A stretch of 64,000 bases of DNA, taken from Spirochaetota bacterium (GTDB lineage Bacteria > Spirochaetota > UBA4802 > UBA5368). Below, in pieces: positions 16,279 through 25,391 of the stretch. Where the stretch lies: positions 62,001 to 126,000 of the forward strand of contig SCSX01000093.1 of the NCBI GenBank assembly GCA_004297825.1, read 5' to 3'. Each line of letters starts with the position of its first letter. The first letter of the stretch is position 1. Below the pieces are notes generated by a model. That model saw only the letters and a program-made list of their open reading frames with translations. It did not search any database and was not told where the DNA came from. The position numbers were made by a program, and so were the translations under genes.

Positions 16279-16857
16279 ATGAAAAGAAGAATGATGTTTC
16301 TGATTATGTGTCTTGTTCCGGTGTTATTTTTTTCATCATGTGTTTCTTTGTTCCTCGGACCAAACATCAGCAGGTTTCCGGTAGAAAAGGACTCGTCGAG
16401 ACAAAGTGACAAGTACGGAAAGGCCGAGGTCTATGCAGGAATATTGAACCAGTACGGATTTGATGAGTTCAAACGCTATGGCCGACGTATGCTTGTTGAA
16501 AACAGCGATTTGAAAGAGGAGGAGAAGATAAAAATCGCCGATTCTCTTGACAAGATGCAGTATGAGGAATCGCGCTACCTTTATTTCTCCATTCTGTACA
16601 ACATGCCTTTTCTTTTCAGCGAACTCAAGATGAAGTTCATGCTTGTTGATGGAAAGGGGAATAATCTTTACGATGGGAATGTCTTTGTTCCCATAAAACA
16701 GACTATCTATGGATCATATGAAACCCAGGTGCATTACAACTATACTTTTTTTGTCAAATCTTCAAAAGCTTTAAACCAGGCGATCAAGGAGTCGGATGTA
16801 CGTTTGCACGCAACTTTTCCTGACGGAAGCGAGACGATTTTCAGGATTCAGCTGTAG
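16279..16857 (+). CDS. Lipoprotein of unknown function
   Basis: The 192-residue protein starts MKRRMMFLIMCLVPVLFFSS followed by Cys, a clear lipobox (FSSC). The mature part is mixed alpha/beta with LKMKFMLVDGKGNNLYDGNV and ends in ATFPDGSETIFRIQL, possibly a beta-sandwich. I do not recognise a family. CAGGAGA lies seven bases before the ATG; the longer upstream frame is not supported. The gene lies between two 128-bp direct repeats and is AT-rich, so it may be a recently moved segment. Confidence 0.7.
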   Translation: MKRRMMFLIMCLVPVLFFSSCVSLFLGPNISRFPVEKDSSRQSDKYGKAEVYAGILNQYGFDEFKRYGRRMLVENSDLKEEEKIKIADSLDKMQYEESRYLYFSILYNMPFLFSELKMKFMLVDGKGNNLYDGNVFVPIKQTIYGSYETQVHYNYTFFVKSSKALNQAIKESDVRLHATFPDGSETIFRIQL

Positions 16858-16924
16858 TTAAGGTTTTCAACCTGTCGGTGTGAGGCAGAAGATAGTGTGC
16901 ACGCACCGACAGGATCAAGAGACT

Positions 16925-17115
16925 ATCCGCTTCCTGAACCTGCCGAAGCCGCTCACGGCGAAACGGTGACAGTAGTCAGTTCGTTCTGAGCCCCTCGACA
17001 GGCTTGTCGAAGAATGAGATTGAAGGCAAGAGCCGTTCATGGTTCGACACTTCGATGGGCTCAGTGCAGGCACGCTCAACGCGAACGGACAATGAGCACA
17101 GGCTGACTCAGTGCG
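16925..17115. repeat. Cluster of dispersed palindromic repeats
   Basis: Several degenerate copies of the TTCGACAGGCTC / GAGCCTGTCGAA element follow one another: CCTCGACAGGCTTGTCGAAG, GGTTCGACACTTCGATGGGC, and CAACGCGAACGGACAATGAG. No gene reads through here. Confidence 0.5.
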
Positions 17116-17157
17116 AACGGCCTATATGAATGTTTGAGATCATAGCAGGAGAACACA

Positions 17158-17396
17158 ATGTCGCTGATATCGTTGATTGAAACGATAAAAAAACACAAAG
17201 CTGTTCATTGTCGCCGGTGATGGGAAAGATCACCCGTGTGATCAACAGTAATGAAAGCGCCGATAGTGTGCTGATGGTTTCCTGTCTTGATAAAGATGGT
17301 ACGACTGTACTGAAAACAACGGACATCGTATCGAAGCGTTATGCGGACTTCTGGTATGATGGCAGCGGTTGGCATAGCGACGAGCGTAAATTTTAA
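17158..17396 (+). pseudogene. Small gene interrupted by a -1 frameshift at an A7 run
   Basis: CAGGAG precedes an ATG at 17158 that encodes MSLISLIETIKK and then stops at 17218-17220. The adjacent frame continues as SPVMGKITRVINSNESADSV and ends DGSGWHSDERKF at 17396. Adding one A to the run of seven (17187-17193), or a -1 slip there, joins the parts into a protein of about 79 residues. It could be a decayed gene, a sequencing error or programmed frameshifting. The stop codon lies inside the first bases of repeat copy 2. The family is unknown. Confidence 0.4.
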
Positions 17397-17515
17397 GCCC
17401 TCCGACGGGGGCTTTCTGTCGGGGAGGGGTGATCATTTTTGAGGAGCACACTTCCGAAAAACATGGTTATGTCAGGGGGTTTTCACCTTAACGAGAACGC
17501 AAATTCCTAGATATT
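17388..17515. repeat. Interspersed repeat, copy 2
   Basis: This is the near-identical partner of 15914-16041, in the same orientation and without gaps. The pair encloses about 1.35 kb with the lipoprotein gene and the frameshifted small gene. The homology begins abruptly at AAATTTTAAG, where the preceding gene ends. Confidence 0.8.
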
Positions 17516-17524
17516 AATCCTATC

Positions 17525-18634
17525 CTACTCAATCATCCCGGCCAGATACGCCGGGACGATGTGCGTTACGCAATCCTTCACCATGAGCCGTGACGACGGG
17601 CCCGTGGAAAGCACGTAGCCGCGTTCCGGTGCGTAGCGGTCCACGAAGGCGCGGTACGAGCGCGAAACACCCTTGACCGGGGTTGCCTTCACCTCGACCG
17701 GCAGGCGCTCGTCCAGGATGAAGTCGACCTCGGCCTGGGACTTGCTGCGGTAATACTTAACCTGCCGGCCGTTTTTCAAGAGCTCCGTGAGCACGAAATT
17801 CTCCACGAGCGCTCCCCGGTCCGCGCGTTCGTCCGCTCCCCGGAAATCGTTCATGACGGCGTTGCGCAAACCGATGTCAAGATAGTAAATCTTGGGGTTC
17901 TTTACGATCTCGGTGCGCGGATTGGAGAAGAAGGGGTACACCTGCCGCAGCACGAAGGTCTTCTCGATCGCGGCGAGGTGCTCGCGGACGCGCCGGTCCC
18001 TGAGGCCCGATGCGTTCGCGAGCTCCGTGTACGAGGCCATGCTTCCCGTCTGGAAGGCCAGGAGCCGCAGCAGCTTGTAAAGCACGGTCTCGTCCGCGAT
18101 GCCCGACACGTCGCGTATATCCCGGAGCAACAGGACGTTCACCAGGTTCTTCAGCACTTCACGCTTTTCATCGTCGCTCGACGCGGTGATGACGTGGGGA
18201 TAACCGCCGTAGCGCAGGTAGTCGCGCATGACCGCGATGAGTTGTTTATGCACCGGCTCGGAGATGGGCGCGGATGGGGCCATCCCTTCGAAGAGCGCGT
18301 GCAGGTCAGGGTTCACGGCGCGCAGGAATTCGCCGTACGAGAAGGGCAGCAGCGTGAAAAGGAAGATGCGGCCTGCCAGGAATTTCACCGCTTCCACGGT
18401 GAGATCGGCCGCGGACGAACCGGAGATGATGATTTTTTTTCCAGGGTATGTGTCGTACAGGTATTTGAGCTGTTTCCCGCCCTCCCTCGCGTACTGGAAC
18501 TCGTCGATGAAAAGGTAAGCGTGGGGTTCGACATGGAGGCGTGCGAAGACCTTGATGTCCTCCTCGAAGAGAACCTTCAGATCGACATCCTCGAAGCTGA
18601 TGAAATGGCTGCGCTCAAGGGAACAGTATTTCAT
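17525..18634 (-). pseudogene. ATPase with DUF4143 domain, lacking the N-terminal P-loop
   Basis: The 369-residue frame has the second half of an AAA_14 ATPase, LFIDEFQYAREGGKQLKYLY (Walker B) and KIIISGSSAADLT (sensor 1). It then has a complete DUF4143 domain with YYLDIGLRNAVMNDFRG, GALVENFVLTELLK and AEVDFILDERLPVEVK, like a degenerate nuclease fold. Family members normally begin about 45 residues earlier with the Walker A motif (GxRQxGKT). Here a TAA lies directly before the first ATG and no Walker A exists upstream. It is therefore probably a 5'-truncated gene. Its promoter side faces the TrmB operator. Confidence 0.75.
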
Positions 18635-18645
18635 TTAAAAACCGG

Positions 18646-18695
18646 TTGACAGAATATATACCCTGGAAGAATATTAACTACCATGGTAGTTAATA
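18646..18695 (+). promoter_or_regulatory. Promoter and perfect 24-bp palindrome over the trmB-type start codon
   Basis: TTGACA at 18646-18651 is followed by AATATT at 18670-18675. TATTAACTACCA (18672-18683) continues directly into its exact reverse complement, ending at 18695, with the ATG at its centre. A regulator bound here would block both the -10 box and translation start. The start would be about 12 bases from the -10, so the mRNA may be leaderless. Confidence 0.6.
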
Positions 18696-19495
18696 AAACA
18701 CTCGAGCGCCTCCAGGAGATCGGGTTCACAGAATACGAGGCGCGCGCCTACATGGCGCTCATCCAGTCGAACCCCGCGACCGCGTACGAGGTCGCGCGCG
18801 TATCGGGCATCCCCAGCTCGAAGGTATACGAAGTGCTGGCCAGGCTCCTGGATCGGGACGCGGTATCGGTGACCGATGAGGGCGGAAAGCGGCGCTATGT
18901 GCCCAGGGGGGCGGATGATCTGGTCGAGGGTGCGCGGGCGCGCATGGGCGCGACCCTGGACGGACTGAAGCGCGAGCTTTCAAGGCTTAACCCGGCGGGA
19001 GAGGTATCATTCATCTGGAATCTCAAGGACGTCGACTCCCTCGCAGTGCGAGCGCTTCGCCTCACGACCGGAGCGCGGCACACACTCCTCGTATCGGGCT
19101 GGCCCGGCGAGATCGCCATTATCGCCCCCGCATTAGGTGAGCGGGAACGGGAGGGGGTGAAAATCGCGGTAGTTCACTTCGGGCACCCCCCCGGGGGAAC
19201 TGGAATGTTCTTCGAGCATCCCATCGAGGACACGATTCAACAGGAGAAAGGCGGGCGCACGCTGGTCGTGGTGGCCGATTCCCGGGAGGCCCTCATGGCG
19301 ACCATTTTCGACGACGGGAGGGTCGAGGGCGCATGGAGCCGGAACGTGGGATTCGTGACGCTCGCGGAGGATTACATCAAGCACGATATCTATATTATGA
19401 AGATCGTGCGCAGGTTCGATCGTGTCCTTAAAAAGCGATTCGGCGAGGGTTATGCTTTGCTTCGGGACGTCTATACGGACAGGGAGGTACTATGA
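18683..19495 (+). CDS. TrmB-type winged-helix transcriptional regulator
   Basis: The 270-residue protein starts with a TrmB winged helix: LERLQEIGFTEYEARAYMAL, YEVARVSGIPSSKVYEVLAR and a wing GGKRRYVPRG. The C-terminal part (about residues 105-235) resembles the phospholipase-D-like effector domain of TrmB proteins (TLLVSGWPGEIAIIAPALGE), which usually binds a sugar or another small ligand. The start codon lies inside a perfect palindrome, which suggests autoregulation. The stop overlaps the aminotransferase start by four bases, so the two are made together and the regulator may control amino-acid metabolism. Confidence 0.85.
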   Translation: MVVNKTLERLQEIGFTEYEARAYMALIQSNPATAYEVARVSGIPSSKVYEVLARLLDRDAVSVTDEGGKRRYVPRGADDLVEGARARMGATLDGLKRELSRLNPAGEVSFIWNLKDVDSLAVRALRLTTGARHTLLVSGWPGEIAIIAPALGEREREGVKIAVVHFGHPPGGTGMFFEHPIEDTIQQEKGGRTLVVVADSREALMATIFDDGRVEGAWSRNVGFVTLAEDYIKHDIYIMKIVRRFDRVLKKRFGEGYALLRDVYTDREVL

Positions 19496-20346
19496 AAGTT
19501 TATATTGACGGCGCGTATTATGAAAGGGAAGACGCGAAGATATCGGTCTTCGATCACGGTCTTCTCTATGGTGACGGTGTGTTCGAGGGAATCCGCATCT
19601 ATCATGGCAGGGTCTTCCGGCTCGCGGAGCACCTTGAGCGCCTGTACCGGAGCGCCGCGGCAATCGCGCTCGAAATTCCCCTGACCCCGGCGGAGATGGA
19701 ATCCGCGGTCCGCGCTGCCGTAGCGGCGAACGCGCGGGGGGAGGGCTATATCCGGCTCGTGGTCACACGGGGGGAGGGAAACCTGGGCCTCAACCCGCTC
19801 CAGTGCCCGCGTGCGAGCGTGATCATCATCGTTGACGATATCCAGCTGTACCCGGAGGAGAATTACCACAGGGGGATTGCCATTATAATAGCTTCGCTCA
19901 GGCGGGTGCCGGCGGATTCACTGGACCCGCGCATCAAATCCCTCAATTATCTCAACAACATACTCGCGAAGACCGAGGCCTTGCGCGCCGGCTGCCTGGA
20001 GGCCGTGCTCCTGAATCACGACGGAATGGTCGCCGAATGCACCGGCGACAACATATTCATTGTCCGCAACGGCGAACTCCTCACGCCGTCACCGGCGCAC
20101 GGCGCGCTTGAGGGGATTACGCGCAACGCGGTCCTTGAACTTGCCCGGGGGCGTGCCGTTCCCGCACGGGAGGCAGCGCTCACCCCGTACGATCTCTATA
20201 CCGCCGACGAGTGTTTCCTCACGGGCACCGGCGCGGAGATAATGCCGGTGGTGAAGATCGACGGACGAGCGGTCGGGACCGGCACGCCCGGCGTTTTTAC
20301 GGGGAGAATGCTGTCCGCGTTCCACGAGTTGATCGCAAGGGGCTGA
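19492..20346 (+). CDS. ilvE: Class IV aminotransferase, branched-chain type
   Basis: The 284-residue protein is a fold-type IV PLP enzyme. FDHGLLYGDGVFEGIR is the N-terminal signature. The PLP lysine is Lys149 in RIKSLNYLNNILAK, and EGITRNAVLELA and CFLTGTGAEIMPV are the other conserved blocks. Branched-chain transaminases make Val, Leu and Ile from their 2-oxo acids with glutamate; D-amino-acid or aminodeoxychorismate relatives share the fold, so the exact substrate is likely but not certain. GGGAGG precedes the ATG. It is translationally coupled to the TrmB-type regulator. Confidence 0.85.
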   Translation: MKVYIDGAYYEREDAKISVFDHGLLYGDGVFEGIRIYHGRVFRLAEHLERLYRSAAAIALEIPLTPAEMESAVRAAVAANARGEGYIRLVVTRGEGNLGLNPLQCPRASVIIIVDDIQLYPEENYHRGIAIIIASLRRVPADSLDPRIKSLNYLNNILAKTEALRAGCLEAVLLNHDGMVAECTGDNIFIVRNGELLTPSPAHGALEGITRNAVLELARGRAVPAREAALTPYDLYTADECFLTGTGAEIMPVVKIDGRAVGTGTPGVFTGRMLSAFHELIARG

Positions 20347-20398
20347 TACAGGCCTTCGCGCAGGGGCCGCGGCCGGTGCACCGTCCGGTATTAATGAC

Positions 20399-20426
20399 TT
20401 GCGCCCGAATAAAATCCTGCTATCAT
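20399..20426 (+). promoter_or_regulatory. Candidate promoter of the first hybrid kinase
   Basis: TTGCGC (20399-20404), 16 bases, TATCAT (20421-20426). The 127-bp gap holds no other recognisable feature. Confidence 0.3.
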
Positions 20427-20473
20427 TATCCACGTTACAGGCTGCACCCGCAGGGTGATACGGCGTTATATTA

Positions 20474-23400
20474 ATGAAACGGATACAGGAAACCTGGAAC
20501 AGGCTTACCCGGCCGTCATCGGAAAATCCGGATGACGCGCGCCGTGAATACATGACAAGGGCAGTGCTTTTGGTCATGGGGGCGATATCCGTGGTGTTCG
20601 TCCTCATCTCGCTTTCAGGATTTCTTGTCTCATCCATCCCGCTCGATACGCTCCTGTGGTTCGCCCTGATCTCGGTCCTTTGTCTCGAAGGGATGATTCT
20701 CGCGGTACGAAACGGCCGCTGGCGTATCGGCCGCTTCGTACCCGTCGTCCTCATACTCACGGCCGCCGTGTACGGGAATTACGTAGGCGGTATGGGCGCG
20801 CCGGCGATGATATTATACGTGCTCGCAATTCTCCTGGCGGCAATGCTCATGCGGCGCGGGACGGGACCATTCGTGGTAGCCGGACTTTCGCTTTGTTCAT
20901 ACCTTATTCTCGCGTTTTTGCAGCGCGCTGCCATAATAAAGACCGTGCGATCTGACGATGAGTTCTTTTTCAACCGGATCATCATAACGCTGGCGACGAT
21001 CGCGGCGATTACCGTGCTCCTGCGCTTCTTTATCAACCTCCTTCACGACGCACTGGAGAAGACGCGGGCGCGCGAAAAGGAACTTGCCGATCTTGTGCTC
21101 GTCAACCGGGAGCTTTACGAGCGCGCGCGCGAGGAAATTGTCGAGCGTCGAAAGGCCCAGGAAATCTTGAATCGCACCAACGAGGAGCTCGAGGGTACGA
21201 ACGAGGAGATCCAGGCGGCAATGGAGGAGCTCGAAGCCTCCAACGCCGAGCTCATCACGACCCACGCGCTGCTCGTGGACAGCGAGGCGAAGTTCCGCAC
21301 GCTCATCGAATCCTCACCGGTGCCCGTAGTGCTCGCGCGGGAGGGGATTGTTCTGTACGTTAACAAGGCGTTCATTAAAATGACCGGGATGCCCCCGGCA
21401 GAAAGCGTAGCGAACCGGAGCCTGCTGGAATTCATAGCCCCCGAAAACCGGGATGAAGCGAGGCGTTATATCAGGGACCGGCTGGCCGGGAAGGCCATCC
21501 CCACGATCTATGAAATGACGGGTCTTCGCGCCGACGGCAGCCGCTTCCCGTACGAAATCAATATCGCCCAGGTGATGTTTCCCGACGGTCCCGTGACACT
21601 CGCCTTCGTAACCGATATCACCGAGCGCAGGCTGGCCGGCGAGGCGCTGCGGCGGAGCGAGGAAAAGTACCGGACGCTGGTCGAGAGCATCGACGAGGTG
21701 ATATTCTCGACCGATGAAGCGGGCACTCTTACATACGTGAGTCCCGCTATTCGCGGCATCACCGGCTACGAGGCCGATTACTACACCGGCAGGAACTTTG
21801 CGGACTTCATCCTTCCCCAGGATCTCCCCCTCATCGCCCAGAGCTTCGCCGAACTTTCCCGGGGAATCATGAAGCCCGACGACTACCGGTTAGTGACGGC
21901 CTCGGGGGAAGCCAGGTGGGTTCGAAGCTTCAGCAGGCCTATTCTTGAGGAAGGTATTTTTCGCGGCATAAGGGGAGTGCTCACGAACATACACGAGCTC
22001 AAGCTCGCGGAAATTCGGCTCCATTTGAACAACAAGGCGCTCCAGGAGGCCCTGGAGGAGCTCGAAGCGACCAACGAGGAGCTCCTCGCCTCCAACGTCG
22101 AGCTCGAGCTGAGCGAGGCAAAGTACCGCAACGTGATCGAGAACATCCAGGACGTGGTGTACCAAAGCGATCCTGACGGCTTGCTCACCATGCTCAGTCC
22201 CAGCTTCGCCCACGTCCTGGGGTACGATTCGGTCGAGGACTGCCTGGGGAAGAGCATCGCGGAGGATTTCTATTATCATCCCCATGAAAGGCAGGTGTTC
22301 CTTGACGCGCTTCGGGAAAAGGGATCGGTGACCGATTACGAAATCACGCTGCGCCGGAAAGACGGATCGCCCGTCCTCATTTCCACAAGCAGTCATTTTT
22401 ACCATGATTTGTCGGGACGGGTCGCGGGGGTGGAGGGAATTTTTCGCGACATCTCCGTGCGCAGGCGCGCCGAGGAGGAGCGGGACCGCATCCAGTCGCA
22501 GCTCGTTCACTCGCAGAAGATGGAGGCTATCGGTACCCTGACGAGCGGGCTGGCCCATGATTTCAACAACATGCTGGGCGGGGTCATGGGGAGCCTGAGT
22601 CTCCTGGAAATTCTGCTGGCAAAGGAAACCCTTGGACAGCGCGAAGCGGTCAGCGAGTACCTTGCGACCGCCTCCGAGGCCTCGACGCGCGCCGCCGATC
22701 TCGTCCGCCAGCTCCTCTCCATCTCCCGCAAGCAGGAGCTGGTGCTCGTCCCGGTGGACATCGCGCTTTCGATCGAGCACGTCACGAAGATGTGCCGCAA
22801 CAGTTTTCCCAAAAGCGTGGCGTTCGAATTCGAGAAACCGGCGCATCCGCGCCGCGTAATGGCCGATCCCACCCGGGTCGAGCAGGTTTTCCTGAACCTT
22901 TGCGTGAACGCCTCCCACTCGATGACCATCATGCGCCCCCGTGACCAGAAGGAAGGGGGTACGCTCACAGTCCGCCTGGGGGAAGTCGTCGCAGGGGATA
23001 TCCTCGTCCTGATGCATCCCGGGGCCGTAAGGGACAGGACCTACTATAAGATCGACATCAGGGACACGGGAGTGGGCATGGATGAGAACACGGTGGCGCG
23101 GGTGTTCGAGCCCTTCTTCAGCACCAAGAAAAAGGAGGAGGGAACGGGACTGGGGCTTTCCGTCGCGTACGGGATAGTCCAGCATCTGGGCGGGTTCATG
23201 AGCGCGTATTCCGAGAAGGGGAAGGGATCGGTCTTTTCCGTTTTCCTGCCCGCCCTCGCGGGGGAGGACCGCACCGAAACGGGCCGGGGCCCCATGCTCG
23301 CGTCCGGCCCGGCAGAGGCGTGCATACTCGTTATCGATGATGAGAAGCCCCTATTGCGCGTCGCCCAGGGAATCCTGAAGTCGTGCGGATACAGTGTGTA

Positions 23401-23722
23401 TACCGCATCGAGCGGACACGCGGGGATTGACCTGTACCGGGAAAACCGCGGCATAATCGACGCCGTGTTGCTCGATGTTTCCCTTCCCGGGATGTCCGGC
23501 TTCGAGATTTTCGCGGAGCTGCAGCGCATCGATCCCCGCGTGTGCGTGATCCTGTGTTCCGGGTTCGCGGAAGACGAGCGGATCGCGGAGGCGCGCAGGG
23601 CGGGGGCGGCCGGCTTTTTACAGAAGCCGTACGGCGCATCGGTGCTCATCGACGCCATTAATGAATGCGTGCTGAAAAAGCGCCAGGACCCGCCGGGCGA
23701 GGCGCCCGCTGCCGCCGATTAA
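20474..23722 (+). CDS. Hybrid sensor histidine kinase with three PAS domains
   Basis: The 1,082-residue protein has about six transmembrane helices (residues 30-190), a coiled coil with NEELEGTNEEIQAAMEELEA, PAS domains at about 272-390, 395-515 and 546-665, a HisKA domain with His695 in GLAHDFNNML, a HATPase domain with DTGVGMDENTVARVFEPFFS and GTGLGLSVAYGI, and a receiver domain with Asp1001 in VLLDVSLPGMSG and a K in FLQKPYG. It senses a signal through the membrane or PAS modules and passes phosphate internally. No output regulator lies next to it. The ribosome site is weak. A larger paralogue is at 49366. Confidence 0.93.
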   Translation: MKRIQETWNRLTRPSSENPDDARREYMTRAVLLVMGAISVVFVLISLSGFLVSSIPLDTLLWFALISVLCLEGMILAVRNGRWRIGRFVPVVLILTAAVYGNYVGGMGAPAMILYVLAILLAAMLMRRGTGPFVVAGLSLCSYLILAFLQRAAIIKTVRSDDEFFFNRIIITLATIAAITVLLRFFINLLHDALEKTRAREKELADLVLVNRELYERAREEIVERRKAQEILNRTNEELEGTNEEIQAAMEELEASNAELITTHALLVDSEAKFRTLIESSPVPVVLAREGIVLYVNKAFIKMTGMPPAESVANRSLLEFIAPENRDEARRYIRDRLAGKAIPTIYEMTGLRADGSRFPYEINIAQVMFPDGPVTLAFVTDITERRLAGEALRRSEEKYRTLVESIDEVIFSTDEAGTLTYVSPAIRGITGYEADYYTGRNFADFILPQDLPLIAQSFAELSRGIMKPDDYRLVTASGEARWVRSFSRPILEEGIFRGIRGVLTNIHELKLAEIRLHLNNKALQEALEELEATNEELLASNVELELSEAKYRNVIENIQDVVYQSDPDGLLTMLSPSFAHVLGYDSVEDCLGKSIAEDFYYHPHERQVFLDALREKGSVTDYEITLRRKDGSPVLISTSSHFYHDLSGRVAGVEGIFRDISVRRRAEEERDRIQSQLVHSQKMEAIGTLTSGLAHDFNNMLGGVMGSLSLLEILLAKETLGQREAVSEYLATASEASTRAADLVRQLLSISRKQELVLVPVDIALSIEHVTKMCRNSFPKSVAFEFEKPAHPRRVMADPTRVEQVFLNLCVNASHSMTIMRPRDQKEGGTLTVRLGEVVAGDILVLMHPGAVRDRTYYKIDIRDTGVGMDENTVARVFEPFFSTKKKEEGTGLGLSVAYGIVQHLGGFMSAYSEKGKGSVFSVFLPALAGEDRTETGRGPMLASGPAEACILVIDDEKPLLRVAQGILKSCGYSVYTASSGHAGIDLYRENRGIIDAVLLDVSLPGMSGFEIFAELQRIDPRVCVILCSGFAEDERIAEARRAGAAGFLQKPYGASVLIDAINECVLKKRQDPPGEAPAAAD

Positions 23723-23751
23723 GAAGACGCAACTCTCCGATTCAATACAGG

Positions 23752-24429
23752 TCAGAAAATGTGGTAGGTGCGGAACATGACGCCGGTGCGGATGACGTAC
23801 CCGTACAGGCGATCGGCGCCGCCCGAGGGATCGTTCGAAAACGTGGTCATGAAATATTCGCCCGTGCCGGATACGAAGAAGTCGACGAAGCGGAACACGG
23901 CGATACGTATATCGATGCCCGCGGCGATCGCGAGCTGCTGGTAGTTTATGAATTTCAGGGCGTCGAAACTCTCGGTCTTTCCTCCCCCGGAGATCGAGTA
24001 CCTGTTCGAGGTCATGAGAAAAAACTCGATCCCCGCGAGGAATCCGAAGGTGAAGCGCCATGCGTGAAAAGGAAATATCGCGAGCATCGGTATGGTGAAC
24101 CCCGTCGAGTAATCGCGTACCTTCGTCCCCTCCATGGAAGGAAACTTCATCTCCTCGTGAAAGTACCAGAGGCTTCCCTGAAGCCCCATGTGTTCGGAAA
24201 TCATGCCTTCGAAAACGAACCCTCCGGTGAACTGTTCGCTGCCGGTGGGTTTGCCGGCTCCGTTGGAACTCGCATTTTGGAGGTCATGCCACCCGTATCC
24301 GCCCCCGAGCCCGAAGCCGATCCGGGGGACATTCCCCTGTCCGGATACCTCCGCAAATGCCGGCAGCGCGGCCGCCCCGATAAGCAGTCCGGCGGTCAGG
24401 ATCGGGATCGTTAATCGACGAAGGCGCAT
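23752..24429 (-). CDS. Outer-membrane beta-barrel protein
   Basis: The 225-residue protein has a signal peptide (MRLRRLTIPILTAGLLIGAA, cleavage after FAEV-type site) and alternating strands rich in Gly and aromatic residues, ending RTGVMFRTYHIF with a terminal Phe. It resembles small eight-strand barrels. It lies seven bp after the bactofilin stop on the same strand, so the two are cotranscribed. The function is unknown; a cell-surface role linked to the cytoskeletal partner is only a guess from position. Confidence 0.75.
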   Translation of the reverse strand: MRLRRLTIPILTAGLLIGAAALPAFAEVSGQGNVPRIGFGLGGGYGWHDLQNASSNGAGKPTGSEQFTGGFVFEGMISEHMGLQGSLWYFHEEMKFPSMEGTKVRDYSTGFTIPMLAIFPFHAWRFTFGFLAGIEFFLMTSNRYSISGGGKTESFDALKFINYQQLAIAAGIDIRIAVFRFVDFFVSGTGEYFMTTFSNDPSGGADRLYGYVIRTGVMFRTYHIF

Positions 24430-24436
24430 GGACGCC

Positions 24437-24790
24437 TCACTTATCCGACATGACGCAGGTGCCGTTAAAAACCGCCCCCTTGTCTATGGTGAGCTCCGGC
24501 GTGACCAAGTCCGCGTTCGTCACGCTCTTGCTGAAAAGCTCGATCCGCTGCGCCGCCTTGATCTTTCCGTTCGCGCGTCCATTGACCGAGACGACCCCGG
24601 CCCGTATCTCAGCGCTCACGGTGGCCTCCTGCCCTATGATCAGGTGCCCCTTGGATTCGATCTTGCCCTCGAAAAAGCCCTTCAGCTTGAGGGAATTCTT
24701 GAACACGAGCCTGCCCCGCAGCTCTATATCGTCGCCCACGACGGTGCTAATTTTGTTTTCGTCCTCGAGCACTTCCTTGATCTCGGCCAT
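24437..24790 (-). CDS. Bactofilin (polymer-forming cytoskeletal protein)
   Basis: The 117-residue protein matches the bactofilin right-handed beta-helix: STVVGDDIELRGRLVFKNSL, LKGFFEGKIESKGHLIIGQE, then repeated short strands VSAEIRAGVVSVNGRANGKI and a closing LTIDKGAVFNGTCVMS. Bactofilins polymerise without nucleotide at the membrane and guide cell shape or wall enzymes. The open frame reaches further upstream, but the ATG at 24790 follows GAGGACGGGGAACG and gives the usual length. The barrel gene follows closely. Confidence 0.9.
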   Translation of the reverse strand: MAEIKEVLEDENKISTVVGDDIELRGRLVFKNSLKLKGFFEGKIESKGHLIIGQEATVSAEIRAGVVSVNGRANGKIKAAQRIELFSKSVTNADLVTPELTIDKGAVFNGTCVMSDK

Positions 24791-24998
24791 CGTTCCCCGT
24801 CCTCGCATTTTAGTCTGCGCTGATAATGAAACAGCAAAAGCCACCCCCTGTCAATATTTTTTCCGCGCCGCGGAGGGGGCCGGGGGCCGATACTCTTACG
24901 GGCGGAGGGGAAAAATCGTTGCCATCCGGGCGCCCTTGTGCGTAATTGACAAATCCGCGTCGCCGTTCCGGATACCGATTTTCACAGGGGGCGTCTCA

Positions 24999-25391
24999 AT
25001 GGAAGACATACTAAGGGCCGCAAACGACCTGGGCCTGCTCATAAAGGGAACCGAGCTCTACCGCCGCTACGAAGAGGTCAGCCTCAAGCTGGACGCCGAT
25101 GCGCCCGCGCGGGAGCTGCTCGAGGAATACGCCGGCTTCAGCGAAACGATGTACGAAAAGGAGTCGCGGGGCGCGCCCATCGAGCCCGACGAGAAGAAGC
25201 GACTCCAGGAGCTCACCGAAAAGGTCACCGCGAATCCGCTTCTAAAAGAGTATATCGCCACCCAGACCTACTTCATGAACCTGATGATGCAGGTCCAGCA
25301 GGCGATCAGCAACCCGAAAGGCGAGCCCCGGACGAAGTCGGGGATCGTCACCCCCGGCAGTGGCGGCGGCAAGATCATCACCGGGTTTTAA
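24999..25391 (+). CDS. YlbF/YmcA family protein
   Basis: The 130-residue protein starts MEDILRAANDLGLLIKGTEL and is almost wholly helical, with LLEEYAGFSETMYEKES and ANPLLKEYIATQTYFMNLMM, as in the Com_YlbF (DUF964) family. In Bacillus, YlbF and YmcA are part of a complex affecting RNA processing and competence; in other phyla the role is unclear. The Gly/Ser-rich tail PGSGGGKIITGF is unusual. The ATG at 24999 follows CAGGGGG. A much longer frame covering the bactofilin region on the other strand is not coding. Confidence 0.82.
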   Translation: MEDILRAANDLGLLIKGTELYRRYEEVSLKLDADAPARELLEEYAGFSETMYEKESRGAPIEPDEKKRLQELTEKVTANPLLKEYIATQTYFMNLMMQVQQAISNPKGEPRTKSGIVTPGSGGGKIITGF

